Source of the DNA: Micromonospora sediminicola
GTDB taxonomy: Bacteria; Actinomycetota; Actinomycetes; Mycobacteriales; Micromonosporaceae
Assembly: GCF_900089585.1 (NCBI RefSeq)
Contig: NZ_FLRH01000003.1
Span: 1,597,001 to 1,661,000 of the forward strand
Direction: 5' to 3'
DNA length: 64,000 nucleotides
Positions 38,578 through 47,307 of this stretch are shown here, one piece after another (within the stretch, counting starts at the first letter, position 1; each line of letters opens with the position of its first letter). The translations under genes were made by a program, and so were the position numbers. The notes under the pieces were generated by a model. It was not told where the DNA came from, ran no database searches, and was given only the letters and a program-made list of their open reading frames with translations.

Positions 38578-40368
38578 GTGGCGCGCGAGTTCACCAGGGT
38601 GGGTGTGGTGGGTCTGGGCACCATGGGTGCCGGCATCGTCGAGGTGTTCGCCCGCAACGGCCTCGACGTGACCGCCGTGGAGATCTCCGACGCCGCGCTG
38701 GAGCGGGGTCGGGTGACGCTGACCGGCTCCACCGACCGGGCCGTCGCCAAGGGCAAGCTGGCCGAGGCCGACCGGGACGCCCTGATGGCGCGGGTCGACT
38801 TCCGGGTCGGGCTGGACGCGCTGCACGACGTGGACCTGGTGATCGAGGCGGTGCCCGAGCACCTGGACCTCAAGCAGCGGATCTTCGCCGAGCTGGACCG
38901 GGTGTGCAAGCCGGAGGCCATCCTGGCCACCAACACGTCGTCGCTGAGCGTCACCGAGATCTCCGTCGCCACGACCCGGCCCAACCAGGTCATCGGCATC
39001 CACTTCTTCAACCCGGCCCCGGTGATGAAGCTGGTCGAGGTGGTTCGCACGGTGGTCACCTCGGCCGACGTGGTGGCCGACGTGGAGGCGCTCTGTGAGC
39101 GGCTCGGCAAGGTCGACGTGACGATCAGCGACCGGGCCGGCTTCATCGCCAACGCGCTGCTGTTCGGCTACCTGAACCACGCGGTCGGCATGTTCGAGGC
39201 CCGCTACGCCACCCGCGAGGACATCGACGCCGCGATGAAGCTCGGCTGCGGTCTGCCGATGGGCCCGCTGGCGCTGATGGACCTGATCGGCCTGGACACC
39301 GCGTACGAGATCCTCGACACGATGTACCGGCGCGGCGGCCGGGACCGTCGGCACGCCCCGGCCCCGCTGCTCAAGCAGATGGTCACCGCCGGGCTGCTCG
39401 GTCGGAAGTCCGGCCGCGGCTTCTACACCTACGAGCGGCCGGGCTCGCCGAGGGTGGTAGCCGACGAGCACACGCCGCCGGCCGGCGACGCCGCGCTCGC
39501 CGACGGCGCCCGGGTGGTCGCCAAGGTCGGCGTGGTCGGCTCCGGGACCATGGCCACCGGCATCATCGAGGTCTTCGCGAAGGCGGGCTACGAGGTCATC
39601 TCGGTGACCCGGGGCGCGGAGAAGTCGGCCAAGGTCTGCGAGGCGGTCAAGACCTCGCTCAACAAGGGCGTGGTGCGGGGCAAGCTCAGCGAGACCGACC
39701 GGGACGCCGCGCTGGGCCGGATCACCTGGTCCGCCACGCTGGAGCACCTCGCCGACGTCGACCTGGTGGTCGAGGCCGTGGTCGAGGAGCTGAGCGTCAA
39801 GAAGGCGCTGTTCGCCAGCCTCGACGAGATCTGCAAGCCGGGCGTCGTGCTCGCCACGACCACCTCGTCGCTGCCGGTGATCGACGTGGCGATGGCCACC
39901 CAGCGGCCGGCCGACGTGGTCGGCCTGCACTTCTTCAACCCGGCGCCGATCATGCCGCTGGTGGAGATCGTGCAGACCATCCGCACCTCCACCGAGACGT
40001 CGGCCACCGCGCGCGCGGTCTGCGCGAAGTTGGGCAAGACCGGCGTGGTCTGCGGCGACCGCTCCGGCTTCATCGTCAACGCGTTGCTCTTCCCGTACCT
40101 GAACGACGCGGTGAAGATGCTGGAGGCCAGCTACTCCACCGCGGACGACATCGATTACGCGATGAAGCTGGGCTGCGGCTACCCGATGGGCCCGTTCGAG
40201 CTGCTCGACGTGGTCGGCCTGGACGTCTCGCTGGCCATCCAGCGGGAGCTGTACCTGGAGCTGCGTGAGCCCGGATTCGCCCCGGCGCCGCTGCTGGAGC
40301 ACCTGGTCACCGCCGGCTACCTGGGCCGCAAGAGCGGCCGGGGCTTCCGCGACCACACCCGGCGCTGA
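38578..40368 (+). CDS. Tandem-duplicated 3-hydroxyacyl-CoA dehydrogenase
   Basis: A 596-residue protein made of two complete 3-hydroxybutyryl-CoA dehydrogenase units. Unit 1 (about 1-290) has GLGTMGAGIVEVFA and HFFNPAPVMKLVEVV; unit 2 (about 310-596) has GSGTMATGIIEVFA and HFFNPAPIMPLVEIV. Both keep the C-terminal GLPMGPLALMDLIGLD/GYPMGPFELLDVVGLD dimerisation part, so both sites may be active. GTG 38578 is chosen because AAGGGGAGG lies 6 nt upstream; ATG 38539 sits on the operator and has no ribosome site. The promoter site links it to icmA and the thiolase gene. Confidence 0.88.
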   Translation: MAREFTRVGVVGLGTMGAGIVEVFARNGLDVTAVEISDAALERGRVTLTGSTDRAVAKGKLAEADRDALMARVDFRVGLDALHDVDLVIEAVPEHLDLKQRIFAELDRVCKPEAILATNTSSLSVTEISVATTRPNQVIGIHFFNPAPVMKLVEVVRTVVTSADVVADVEALCERLGKVDVTISDRAGFIANALLFGYLNHAVGMFEARYATREDIDAAMKLGCGLPMGPLALMDLIGLDTAYEILDTMYRRGGRDRRHAPAPLLKQMVTAGLLGRKSGRGFYTYERPGSPRVVADEHTPPAGDAALADGARVVAKVGVVGSGTMATGIIEVFAKAGYEVISVTRGAEKSAKVCEAVKTSLNKGVVRGKLSETDRDAALGRITWSATLEHLADVDLVVEAVVEELSVKKALFASLDEICKPGVVLATTTSSLPVIDVAMATQRPADVVGLHFFNPAPIMPLVEIVQTIRTSTETSATARAVCAKLGKTGVVCGDRSGFIVNALLFPYLNDAVKMLEASYSTADDIDYAMKLGCGYPMGPFELLDVVGLDVSLAIQRELYLELREPGFAPAPLLEHLVTAGYLGRKSGRGFRDHTRR

Positions 40369-40408
40369 GCCGGTCAACAACTCGCGCCGGTGACGGCGTC
40401 ATGAGGGT

Positions 40409-40903
40409 GTGACCTTCGAGGAGTACGTCGGCAGTCGCGGCCCGGCCCTGTTGCGCCTGGCCCGGCTGCTGACCGGCGACGCGCACCGCGCCGAGGACCT
40501 GACCCAGGACGTGCTGGCCCGCGCGTACGTGCACTGGCGGCGGATCGCCCGCGCCGACCGGCCCGACGTGTACGTGCGCCGGATGCTGGTCAACGCCCAC
40601 AACTCCTGGTGGCGCCGGCGGGTCAACCGGGAACTGGCGGTGGACACCTTCGCCGAGCGGCCCGAGCGGGGCGACCTCGACGGCGAGGCGGCCGACCGGG
40701 ACGCGATGTGGCGACTGATCCGCGCCCTGCCCGACCGCCAGCGCGCCGTGCTGGTGCTCCGCTACTACGAGGACCTGGACGACGCGACGATCGCCCAGAT
40801 CCTCGACTGCTCGCCGGTCACCGTCCGCACCCACGCGATGCGGGCGCTCGCCCACCTCCGGGAGCGCTGCGGCGTCCCGACGACCAAGGGGAGCCGGCAG
40901 TGA
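40409..40903 (+). CDS. ECF RNA polymerase sigma factor (SigE family)
   Basis: A 164-residue protein. Region 2 is YVGSRGPALLRLARLLTGDA through AEDLTQDVLARAYVHW; region 4 is LPDRQRAVLVLRYYEDLDDA and CSPVTVRTHAMRALAHLRE. It directs RNA polymerase to stress or envelope promoters. The stop overlaps the next gene, which encodes a single-span membrane protein likely to be its regulator. The start GTG 40409 lacks a good ribosome site. Confidence 0.9.
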   Translation: MTFEEYVGSRGPALLRLARLLTGDAHRAEDLTQDVLARAYVHWRRIARADRPDVYVRRMLVNAHNSWWRRRVNRELAVDTFAERPERGDLDGEAADRDAMWRLIRALPDRQRAVLVLRYYEDLDDATIAQILDCSPVTVRTHAMRALAHLRERCGVPTTKGSRQ

Positions 40904-41976
40904 CCGACCTCGACCAGCGGATCACCTCGGCGCTGCGGGAGCGCGCCGACGGGGAGATCGACACCGGCCGCCTGCTGCGGGACGCCCGCACGCTCGGCCG
41001 ACGCCGGCAGGTGCGCCGCCGGCTCGCCACCGGGACCGCGCTCGCCCTGGTCGGCGTGCTCGGCCTCGCCGGCGCGGTACGGACGGACGTCGGCGGGCTG
41101 CCCGGCCGGATGCCCTGGGCCGCCACGACTCCGACGGCGGTCGCGCCGGTCCCGCCGAGGGCCGACGCGGCGCCGGGGGCCGCCCGGCACCCCGACCTGG
41201 TCGGCGGCGACCCACGTGTGCTGCACCTGGGGCTGGACACCCGCCGGGCCCGCTACCTGGGATGGGCGGTCTACACCGCGAACCGGACCGAGTCGATCCG
41301 GTACCGCGTCGGCGACGGGCGACCGGTGCTGGTCGAGGTGAGCCCGGACCGCCGGGCGGTGAACGAACTTCTGCTCAACGGCCTCCCCGGCGCCGAGGGC
41401 GCGATCCCGGTGACCTTCGACGGCAGGGTCCGCGACTTCCGTGTCGGGGGCGGCGGCGTGGTCCGGGCCTGGCAGCCGGTCCCCGGCCTGTACGCCCGGG
41501 CGAGCATGCTCGGCGGCGACCGGAGCGCCCTGACCGAGGCGGTGGGCGCCATCCGCTGGAACGAGGCACGCCGGTGCGACGCGCCGCTGCGGCTGGGCGC
41601 CGTGCCGCCGGACGCCCAGGTGGCCACCTGCGCGGTCGACGTCGACGCCTTCCCGGGTGGCCTCACCGTCGAGCTGACCATCGTCCGGTCGCCGACGGCG
41701 ACGATGAGTGTGCAACTGGTGCACGGGGCGCAGATCGCCCAGGACGTCACCAGCGGCAACCGGACGGTGGACGGGCGCCCCGCCCGCCTCTCCACGGACG
41801 GGCACCAGCTCGAACTGCTCGGCATACCGAAGGCGCACCTGACCGCCACGTTCGGCTGGCTGTGGCCGAACGAGCCGCCCGCGGGACAGGTCGACTTCAC
41901 CGAGGCCGAGGCCACGAGCGTGCTCGCCGGGACCCGGGTGGCGCCGGACCTGACCGATCCGGAGACCTGGGACTGA
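40900..41976 (+). CDS. Single-span membrane protein, probable regulator of the adjacent sigma factor
   Basis: A 358-residue protein. The cytoplasmic N-terminus (about 1-45, DLDQRITSALRERADGE) is followed by one membrane helix (LATGTALALVGVLGLAGAV) and a large extracellular domain with several beta-rich segments and three Cys. No zinc-binding anti-sigma HxxxCxxC motif is seen, so it is not a classical ZAS protein. The 4-bp overlap with the sigma gene (GTGA) supports a shared function. The role is inferred from position. Confidence 0.65.
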   Translation: MTDLDQRITSALRERADGEIDTGRLLRDARTLGRRRQVRRRLATGTALALVGVLGLAGAVRTDVGGLPGRMPWAATTPTAVAPVPPRADAAPGAARHPDLVGGDPRVLHLGLDTRRARYLGWAVYTANRTESIRYRVGDGRPVLVEVSPDRRAVNELLLNGLPGAEGAIPVTFDGRVRDFRVGGGGVVRAWQPVPGLYARASMLGGDRSALTEAVGAIRWNEARRCDAPLRLGAVPPDAQVATCAVDVDAFPGGLTVELTIVRSPTATMSVQLVHGAQIAQDVTSGNRTVDGRPARLSTDGHQLELLGIPKAHLTATFGWLWPNEPPAGQVDFTEAEATSVLAGTRVAPDLTDPETWD

Positions 41977-42025
41977 GCCCCGCCGGCCGGGCCGCCCGAC
42001 CCGGGCCGGTCCGGCCGGCGGCCCG

Positions 42026-42031
42026 TACGCT
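42026..42031 (+). promoter_or_regulatory. Candidate -10 for the small protein gene at 42040
   Basis: TACGCT lies 8 nt before GTG 42040, the leaderless spacing seen for glyA. Confidence 0.45.
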
Positions 42032-42039
42032 TGGTGACC

Positions 42040-42366
42040 GTGAGCCCCCGTCGCAACCGCCCCCGTCGGGACGAGACCACCGGCCTGGACGCCGAGCGCG
42101 CGCGCCACGGTGTGCCGACCGTGCAGCAGTGGCGCGACGGCGACTGGCAGGTGCGCGCGATCAGCGGTGGGGCGTCGGTCAAGACGTACCACTGTCCCGG
42201 CTGTGACCAGGAGATCCGCCCGGGCGTGGCGCACCTGGTGGCCTGGCCGGCCGACGACCGGGGTGACCTCACCGACCGCCGGCACTGGCACAGCGGCTGC
42301 TGGCGGGCCCGGGACCGGCGCGGTCCCAACCTCCAGCGTGGCCGCGGCGCCCCCCGCTACGGCTGA
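42040..42366 (+). CDS. Conserved small protein with a possible zinc site
   Basis: A 108-residue, very basic protein. Candidate metal ligands are HCPGC (with EIRPGVAHLVAW after it) and HWHSGC further on, in the style of a zinc ribbon. Similar short proteins occur in other actinobacteria with no known role. The start could also be TTG 42031 or GTG 42034; GTG 42040 fits the promoter best. Confidence 0.65.
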   Translation: MSPRRNRPRRDETTGLDAERARHGVPTVQQWRDGDWQVRAISGGASVKTYHCPGCDQEIRPGVAHLVAWPADDRGDLTDRRHWHSGCWRARDRRGPNLQRGRGAPRYG

Positions 42367-42432
42367 GCGATCTGGATCACCAGGTTCCCGCCCCGGCGGG
42401 CGGCGGGGCCGGTGGCGCGGGAGACTGGCACG

Positions 42433-43242
42433 GTGAGCACTCCGATTCGCGCGTCGTCGATCCTGCCCGGCCGCCGGGAGGACGTCGAGCTGCACACCGC
42501 CGACGGCCTCACGCTGGTCGGCGAGCTGGCCCGGCCGCTGGAGCGCGAGCCGGTCGCCACCCTGGTCTGCCTGCACCCGCTGCCCACCCACGGCGGAATG
42601 ATGGACAGCCACGTGTTCCGCAAGGCGGCCTGGCGGCTGCCCGCGCTGGCCGACCTGGCCGTGCTCCGGTTCAACACCCGGGGCACCAGCAGCGTCCGCG
42701 GCACCAGCGAGGGGGCGTTCGACGGCGCCGTCGGCGAGCGGTTCGACGTGGCCGCCGCGATCGAGTACGCCGAGTTCCACGAACTGCCGAACATCTGGCT
42801 GGTCGGCTGGTCGTTCGGCACCGACCTGGCGCTCAAGTACGGCTGCGACCCGGCGGTGACCGGCGCGATCCTGCTCTCCCCGCCGCTGCGCTTCTCCGCA
42901 CCCGAGGACCTCGCGGTGTGGGCCGAGTCCGGTCGGCCGCTCACCGCGGTGGTGCCGGAGTTCGACGACTACCTGCGCCCGGAGGAGGCCCGGCAGCGCT
43001 TCGCCGCGATCCCGCAGGCCGAGGTCGTCGGCGTGGACGGCGCCAAGCACCTCTGGGTCGGCGACGCGGAGAGGGTGCTGGACGAGATCGTCCGGCGGGT
43101 CGCCCCCGACGTGCCCCTGCCGCTGCCGACCACCTGGGACGGGCCGATGGAGACCGGTGACGTCAGCGCGTACGCGGACCGCACCGTGGCCGCCTTCGCC
43201 GACACCCCGGTCCCCGGGCCGGCCCAGCGGCGCGCGGAGTAA
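42433..43242 (+). CDS. Alpha/beta-hydrolase
   Basis: A 269-residue protein. CLHPLPTHGGMMDSHV is the oxyanion region, RFNTRGTSSVRGTS follows, and the nucleophile elbow is VGWSFGTDLAL; the C-terminal KHLWVGD gives the His. This pattern is found in the CocE/dienelactone-hydrolase-like group of small actinobacterial hydrolases. The substrate is unknown. An in-frame GTG at 42412 is an alternative start. It converges on the AI-2E family gene with a 4-bp gap. Confidence 0.82.
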   Translation: MSTPIRASSILPGRREDVELHTADGLTLVGELARPLEREPVATLVCLHPLPTHGGMMDSHVFRKAAWRLPALADLAVLRFNTRGTSSVRGTSEGAFDGAVGERFDVAAAIEYAEFHELPNIWLVGWSFGTDLALKYGCDPAVTGAILLSPPLRFSAPEDLAVWAESGRPLTAVVPEFDDYLRPEEARQRFAAIPQAEVVGVDGAKHLWVGDAERVLDEIVRRVAPDVPLPLPTTWDGPMETGDVSAYADRTVAAFADTPVPGPAQRRAE

Positions 43243-43246
43243 CGGC

Positions 43247-44539
43247 TCAGCGGGCGTCCTGCCGGGGCAGCACCACCTCGCGCAGGATCAGCTGCAACGC
43301 GGCCACCGTGGGAATCGCGATGAGCGCGCCCACCACGCCCAGCAGCGACACCCCGAGCAGCGCGGCGAGCAGGGCGGCCACCTCGTTCACCGACACCGCC
43401 CGGCGCATGATCTTCGGATAGATCAGGTAGTTCTCCACCTGCTGGTAGACCAGGAAGAACACCAGGCAGGCGATGCCCACCGGCAGGTCGGTGGCGAGCC
43501 CGACCAGGGTCACCACCACCGCGCCGAGGGTCGCCCCGATCTGCGGGATCAGGTCGGTCACGGCGACCACCACGGCCAGCGCGAACGGGTACGGCAGACC
43601 GACCACCAGCGCGAACACGAACGTGCTCGCCCCGGCCAGCACCGCGATGGCCAACGCGCCGACCATGTACGCCCCGACCCGGGTCAGGATCTCGTCGCCG
43701 ATCAACCGGACCCGCTCCCGGCGCGAGCGCGGCACCAGCGCGTACCCGAGGTCGCGCAGCCGGTCGAAGTAGGCCAGAAAGTAGATCGTCAGCACCAGCA
43801 CGGTCAGCACGCGGAAGATCGTGCCGAAGATCAGCTGCGCGCCGCCCAGCACGCCGCCGAGCGCCCGGCCGATCGTGCCGGCGTCCGCCGCCGACCGGAC
43901 CCGCTCCATCACGTCATAGCGGACCACGAGGTCGTTGACGGTGGGGTTGCGGCGCAGGTCCTCGACATAGCCGGGAAGCTGCTGCACGAACTGCCCGGAC
44001 TGGGTCACCACCGGCGGCACCAGCGCCAGCAGCCCGCCGATGATCAGCAGCAGGACGGTCAGCGTCACCACCGCCACGGCCAGCCCGTGCGGCAGCCCCC
44101 ACCGACGCAGCCGCACCACCGCCGGGTGCAGGCCGACCGCGAGGAAGAGCGCGATCACCACCAGCACCAGGATGCCGGCCGCGTTGCGCACGCCCAGGAA
44201 GACCGCGTACGCCAGCAGCACCCCGAGCGCCCCGGTGAACCCGACCAGGAAGCTGCTGCGCCGCAGCGGCCGGCCGGGAACGCCGAACCGCCCGCTCGGC
44301 TCGAACTCGCCCGGTTCGAGGAGCACGTCGGTGTCGCCCGCTTCCGTTGCGGTGTCGGCGGCACGGCTCGGCCGACCCCGGTTGACCGGGCCCGTGCGGT
44401 GCCCGGGCTGGCCGGCGTCAGGCACGGTCTCGGTGCTGCCGTCCTCGGCGCGACCGATGTCGTTCTGGACCGGCCCGCTGTCGTCCCCGGTTGGGGTGGT
44501 GTCGTTCTGGTCCGGGGTGGCCGATCCCTCCTGCGACAC
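43247..44539 (-). CDS. AI-2E family transporter (PerM/TqsA family)
   Basis: A 430-residue membrane protein. The first about 95 residues are cytoplasmic, acidic and Thr/Asp/Gly-rich, with no similarity seen. The rest has seven to eight helices with the family words LTVLVLTIYFLAYFDRLR, VVVAVTDLIPQIGATLGAVV, YQQVENYLIYPKIM and LLGVVGALIAIPTVAAL. The transported compound is unknown. GTG 44539 is the start used here; 250 bp upstream lies a 44-bp near-palindrome. Confidence 0.87.
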   Translation of the reverse strand: MSQEGSATPDQNDTTPTGDDSGPVQNDIGRAEDGSTETVPDAGQPGHRTGPVNRGRPSRAADTATEAGDTDVLLEPGEFEPSGRFGVPGRPLRRSSFLVGFTGALGVLLAYAVFLGVRNAAGILVLVVIALFLAVGLHPAVVRLRRWGLPHGLAVAVVTLTVLLLIIGGLLALVPPVVTQSGQFVQQLPGYVEDLRRNPTVNDLVVRYDVMERVRSAADAGTIGRALGGVLGGAQLIFGTIFRVLTVLVLTIYFLAYFDRLRDLGYALVPRSRRERVRLIGDEILTRVGAYMVGALAIAVLAGASTFVFALVVGLPYPFALAVVVAVTDLIPQIGATLGAVVVTLVGLATDLPVGIACLVFFLVYQQVENYLIYPKIMRRAVSVNEVAALLAALLGVSLLGVVGALIAIPTVAALQLILREVVLPRQDAR

Positions 44540-44789
44540 CCGTTCCTCCCGGCTCCCGCTGCTCCGGCCGACCCGCGGAGCGACCTCCTGGCAAGCCGCG
44601 CTACGGACGCCGCGACCCCTGCCCGCAGGTTAGCCGCCACCGCCCGGGCGGACCATCCTTCCGAGGCTTCCCGCCGCATCGAGGCAGACCCCTGTTGCCG
44701 ATTCGAGACGGTGGGGAGCGCTATGGGTGTGTCACAGCCGCCCATCGCCGGACACCGGCGTCCGTCCGCCCCGGGCACGTTGGTTTCGA

Positions 44790-44833
44790 GCGATATACCG
44801 CTGAGTCATAAATATGACCCAGCGGTATATCGC
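44790..44833. promoter_or_regulatory. 44-bp near-palindrome upstream of the AI-2E family gene
   Basis: Outer arms GCGATATACCGCTG (44790-44803) and its exact complement (44820-44833), inner arms GTCATA (44805-44810) and TATGAC (44813-44818). Of 22 arm positions 20 match. It is strikingly AT-rich for this genome. A large repressor operator or a cruciform are both possible. Apart from it, I see no gene in 44540-45086. Confidence 0.7.
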
Positions 44834-45086
44834 CTTCGACGGGTGCCATGGGCCGACGGCGTCACCGTCCGTAACGCGCGGACGACGCAGGTTGGCGACT
44901 GACCTGCGGCGGTGGCGGGCGGAACGTGGTAGGTGCCGACGTGGTGCGCACGGGACACGGGGATGCCGCCCTCGGGGCGACCGACCTGGTGTGGATCTTG
45001 CCGGGTCGGAGCGCGAGCGGGGGCTCGGGGAGGTCGAGCGACGGCGGGTCCGGCGAGCGGCCGAACCCGCCAGAACGCGGGTCGGG

Positions 45087-47138
45087 TCAGTCCTTGTCGA
45101 CGGTGACGGTGCTCGGCTTGGCGCTGCGCTCGTCGGTGGTGGGCTTCGTCGGGCGCTTGCCGTTCTCCCCGGTGCTGGTGATCTTCGTCGGGGTGGCGCC
45201 GCGGCCGCCCTCGCCCGGCACGGCGGCCACGGTGGGCTCGCCGTCGACGCCGGCGCCGCCGGGGGAGTCCATCGTGGTCACCGGCTCGGCGACCGGCTTG
45301 GTCTTTCCCGCCTCAGCCGGCTCACCTGCCGACGTCACCGGCGCGGACCCGTTGACCGGAGCCGGGCCGGCCCCCTTGCCCACCGCCGGCGCGCCACTGC
45401 CCACCGGCGTGCCGTCACCCGTCGGGCGGCCGGTGTCGCCGCCGGCGGCGGCCGCGAGGTCGCCCGGGTCGACCGGGGTGGCGGCGATGCCGGCCGAGTC
45501 GGCGTCGCGCCGCAGCTCGGTGAGCCGGTGCTGCAGGTCGTCGGACTCCTGCCGCGACTTCCACGTCTCGGTGCGCAGGTCGGCCAGTTCCTGCTGCGCC
45601 TTGGCGATCTCCAGCATCACCTGGGCGAGCTGCTGCCGGCCCGCGGCCACCTCCTGCTGGGTGGCGGCCAGGTGCTGCTGGGTGGTGGCGAGGTGCTGCT
45701 GGGTCGTAGCCGCGTACTCCTCGAACTGCCGCCGCGAGGCCGCGACGTGCTCGTCGGCCTTGCGGCGCTGGGCGGTGGCGTCCGCCTCGGCCCGGCGCAG
45801 CAGCTCGGCGGCTTCCAGCTCGGCCTGCTGCCGCATGCCGAGCGCGTCTTCCTCGGCGGCCTGCCGGACGCTCGCGGCGGTCCGTTCGATCTCGTCGCGC
45901 CGGGTGGCGTACGCCTTCTCCAGCTCCTCGTGCCGCTTGGTGTGCTGGTTGTCCAGCTCGTCGCGGCGCTTGGCGAACTCCTGCTCGGCGGTGGCCCGGC
46001 GCTGGGCCAGCTCCTTCTCCGCCTTCTCCCGCCGCTCGGCGACCTCCTTCTCCACCCCGGCCCGCCAGGCGCCCAGCTCCTGCTGGGTCTGCGCGCGGGC
46101 CTGCTGCACGTACGCCTCGGTCTCGGTGCGCATGCGCTGCACGTACGCCTCGACCTCGGAGCGGTTGCGCTTGCCCGCCTCGACGGCCTCGGTGGTCAGC
46201 CGATTGGCCTCGGTCCGGGCGCGGCCGCGGGTGACCTTGGCGGCCTCCTCCGCGTCGTCCACGATCTTCTTGGCCTCGGCCAGCGCCTTGGCGTGGGTGG
46301 CCCGCCCGGCCTCGGCGGCGGCATCGGTGAGCCGCTTGGCCTCCTGCTGGCCCTTGGCGTGCACCTCCTTGGCCGCCTCGCGGAGCTGGTTGGCCTCCTG
46401 CTGGGCCTTGGCCAGCGCCTCCTTGGCCGACTCGCGCAGCCGGGCGGCCTCCTGCTGGGCCCGGGAGTGGATCTCCTTGGCGGTGTCCCGCAGCTGGGTG
46501 GCCTCCTGCTGGGCCTTGGCCAGCGCGTCCTGGGCGGTCCGGCGCAGCTTCTCGGCCTCGTCCCGGGCGGCCGTGCGCAGCCGGTCCGACTCGTCCTTGG
46601 CGGTGGTCCGCAGCTTCGCCGACTCGTCCTTGGCTGCCTTCAGCGTGGCCTCGGCCTCGGCCTTACGGGCGGCGGTGTGCCGCTCCTCCTCGGCCCGGCG
46701 GGCGGCGAGCGCGATCTCGAAGTCCTTGAGCGCCTGGGCGGCCTGCTCCCGGGCCTCCTCGACGATGTGCTCGGCGGCGGCCCGGCGGGCCTCGATCTCC
46801 TCGTTGGCGGCGGCGAGGATGTCGTCGGCCTGCTCCTCGGCCATGGTGAGGATCTGCTCGACCCGCGGACCGAGGTGGCGGAACGAGGCCCGGTCCACCA
46901 CACCTATCTGCTTGCGCACCTGGGCGAGGTCGCGTTGCAGCACCTCGACCTGGCCGGCCAGCTTGTGGATCTGGGTGTACGCCTGTTCCCGCTCGGTGGT
47001 CAGCGCCGCGATCTCGTGTTCCGCGCGGGCGACGTAGCGGTCGACCTGTCGTTTCTCGTATCCCCGCAGCGCGGACTCGAAGCTGGGCTCCGTGGTCACG
47101 TCCCCGCCGAGCGCGAACAGTTCCTCGCCGTGCGACAT
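45087..47138 (-). CDS. Large coiled-coil protein, Scy-like polarity/cytoskeletal scaffold
   Basis: A 683-residue protein. Residues about 18-45 carry a DivIVA-like start (FESALRGYEKRQVDRYVARA). From about 50 to 540 it is an almost unbroken coiled coil of Ala/Glu/Gln/Arg, including 18-residue repeats (AKAQQEATQLRDTAKEI and three similar ones near 240-310) and 7-residue repeats (TTQQHLA). The last about 130 residues are Pro/Gly/Thr-rich and disordered. In Streptomyces, Scy and FilP are adjacent genes organising the hyphal tip; the neighbour at 47308 matches FilP. ATG 47138 is chosen at the start of the conserved N-terminus. Confidence 0.8.
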   Translation of the reverse strand: MSHGEELFALGGDVTTEPSFESALRGYEKRQVDRYVARAEHEIAALTTEREQAYTQIHKLAGQVEVLQRDLAQVRKQIGVVDRASFRHLGPRVEQILTMAEEQADDILAAANEEIEARRAAAEHIVEEAREQAAQALKDFEIALAARRAEEERHTAARKAEAEATLKAAKDESAKLRTTAKDESDRLRTAARDEAEKLRRTAQDALAKAQQEATQLRDTAKEIHSRAQQEAARLRESAKEALAKAQQEANQLREAAKEVHAKGQQEAKRLTDAAAEAGRATHAKALAEAKKIVDDAEEAAKVTRGRARTEANRLTTEAVEAGKRNRSEVEAYVQRMRTETEAYVQQARAQTQQELGAWRAGVEKEVAERREKAEKELAQRRATAEQEFAKRRDELDNQHTKRHEELEKAYATRRDEIERTAASVRQAAEEDALGMRQQAELEAAELLRRAEADATAQRRKADEHVAASRRQFEEYAATTQQHLATTQQHLAATQQEVAAGRQQLAQVMLEIAKAQQELADLRTETWKSRQESDDLQHRLTELRRDADSAGIAATPVDPGDLAAAAGGDTGRPTGDGTPVGSGAPAVGKGAGPAPVNGSAPVTSAGEPAEAGKTKPVAEPVTTMDSPGGAGVDGEPTVAAVPGEGGRGATPTKITSTGENGKRPTKPTTDERSAKPSTVTVDKD

Positions 47139-47307
47139 GCCCCCATCCTCACACGCATCCGGCTCTGCTGGGGCGATACGGACGCCCCTTCTGGGACCTA
47201 CTTCACCCTCGTGGCGAAACGGGCCGGACAGCATGACGGCGCGGGGCGGCACCGGTCACCCGGTGTCACCCCGCGCCGTGGCTCATGCCCCGTCAGCGGG
47301 TGGTCGA

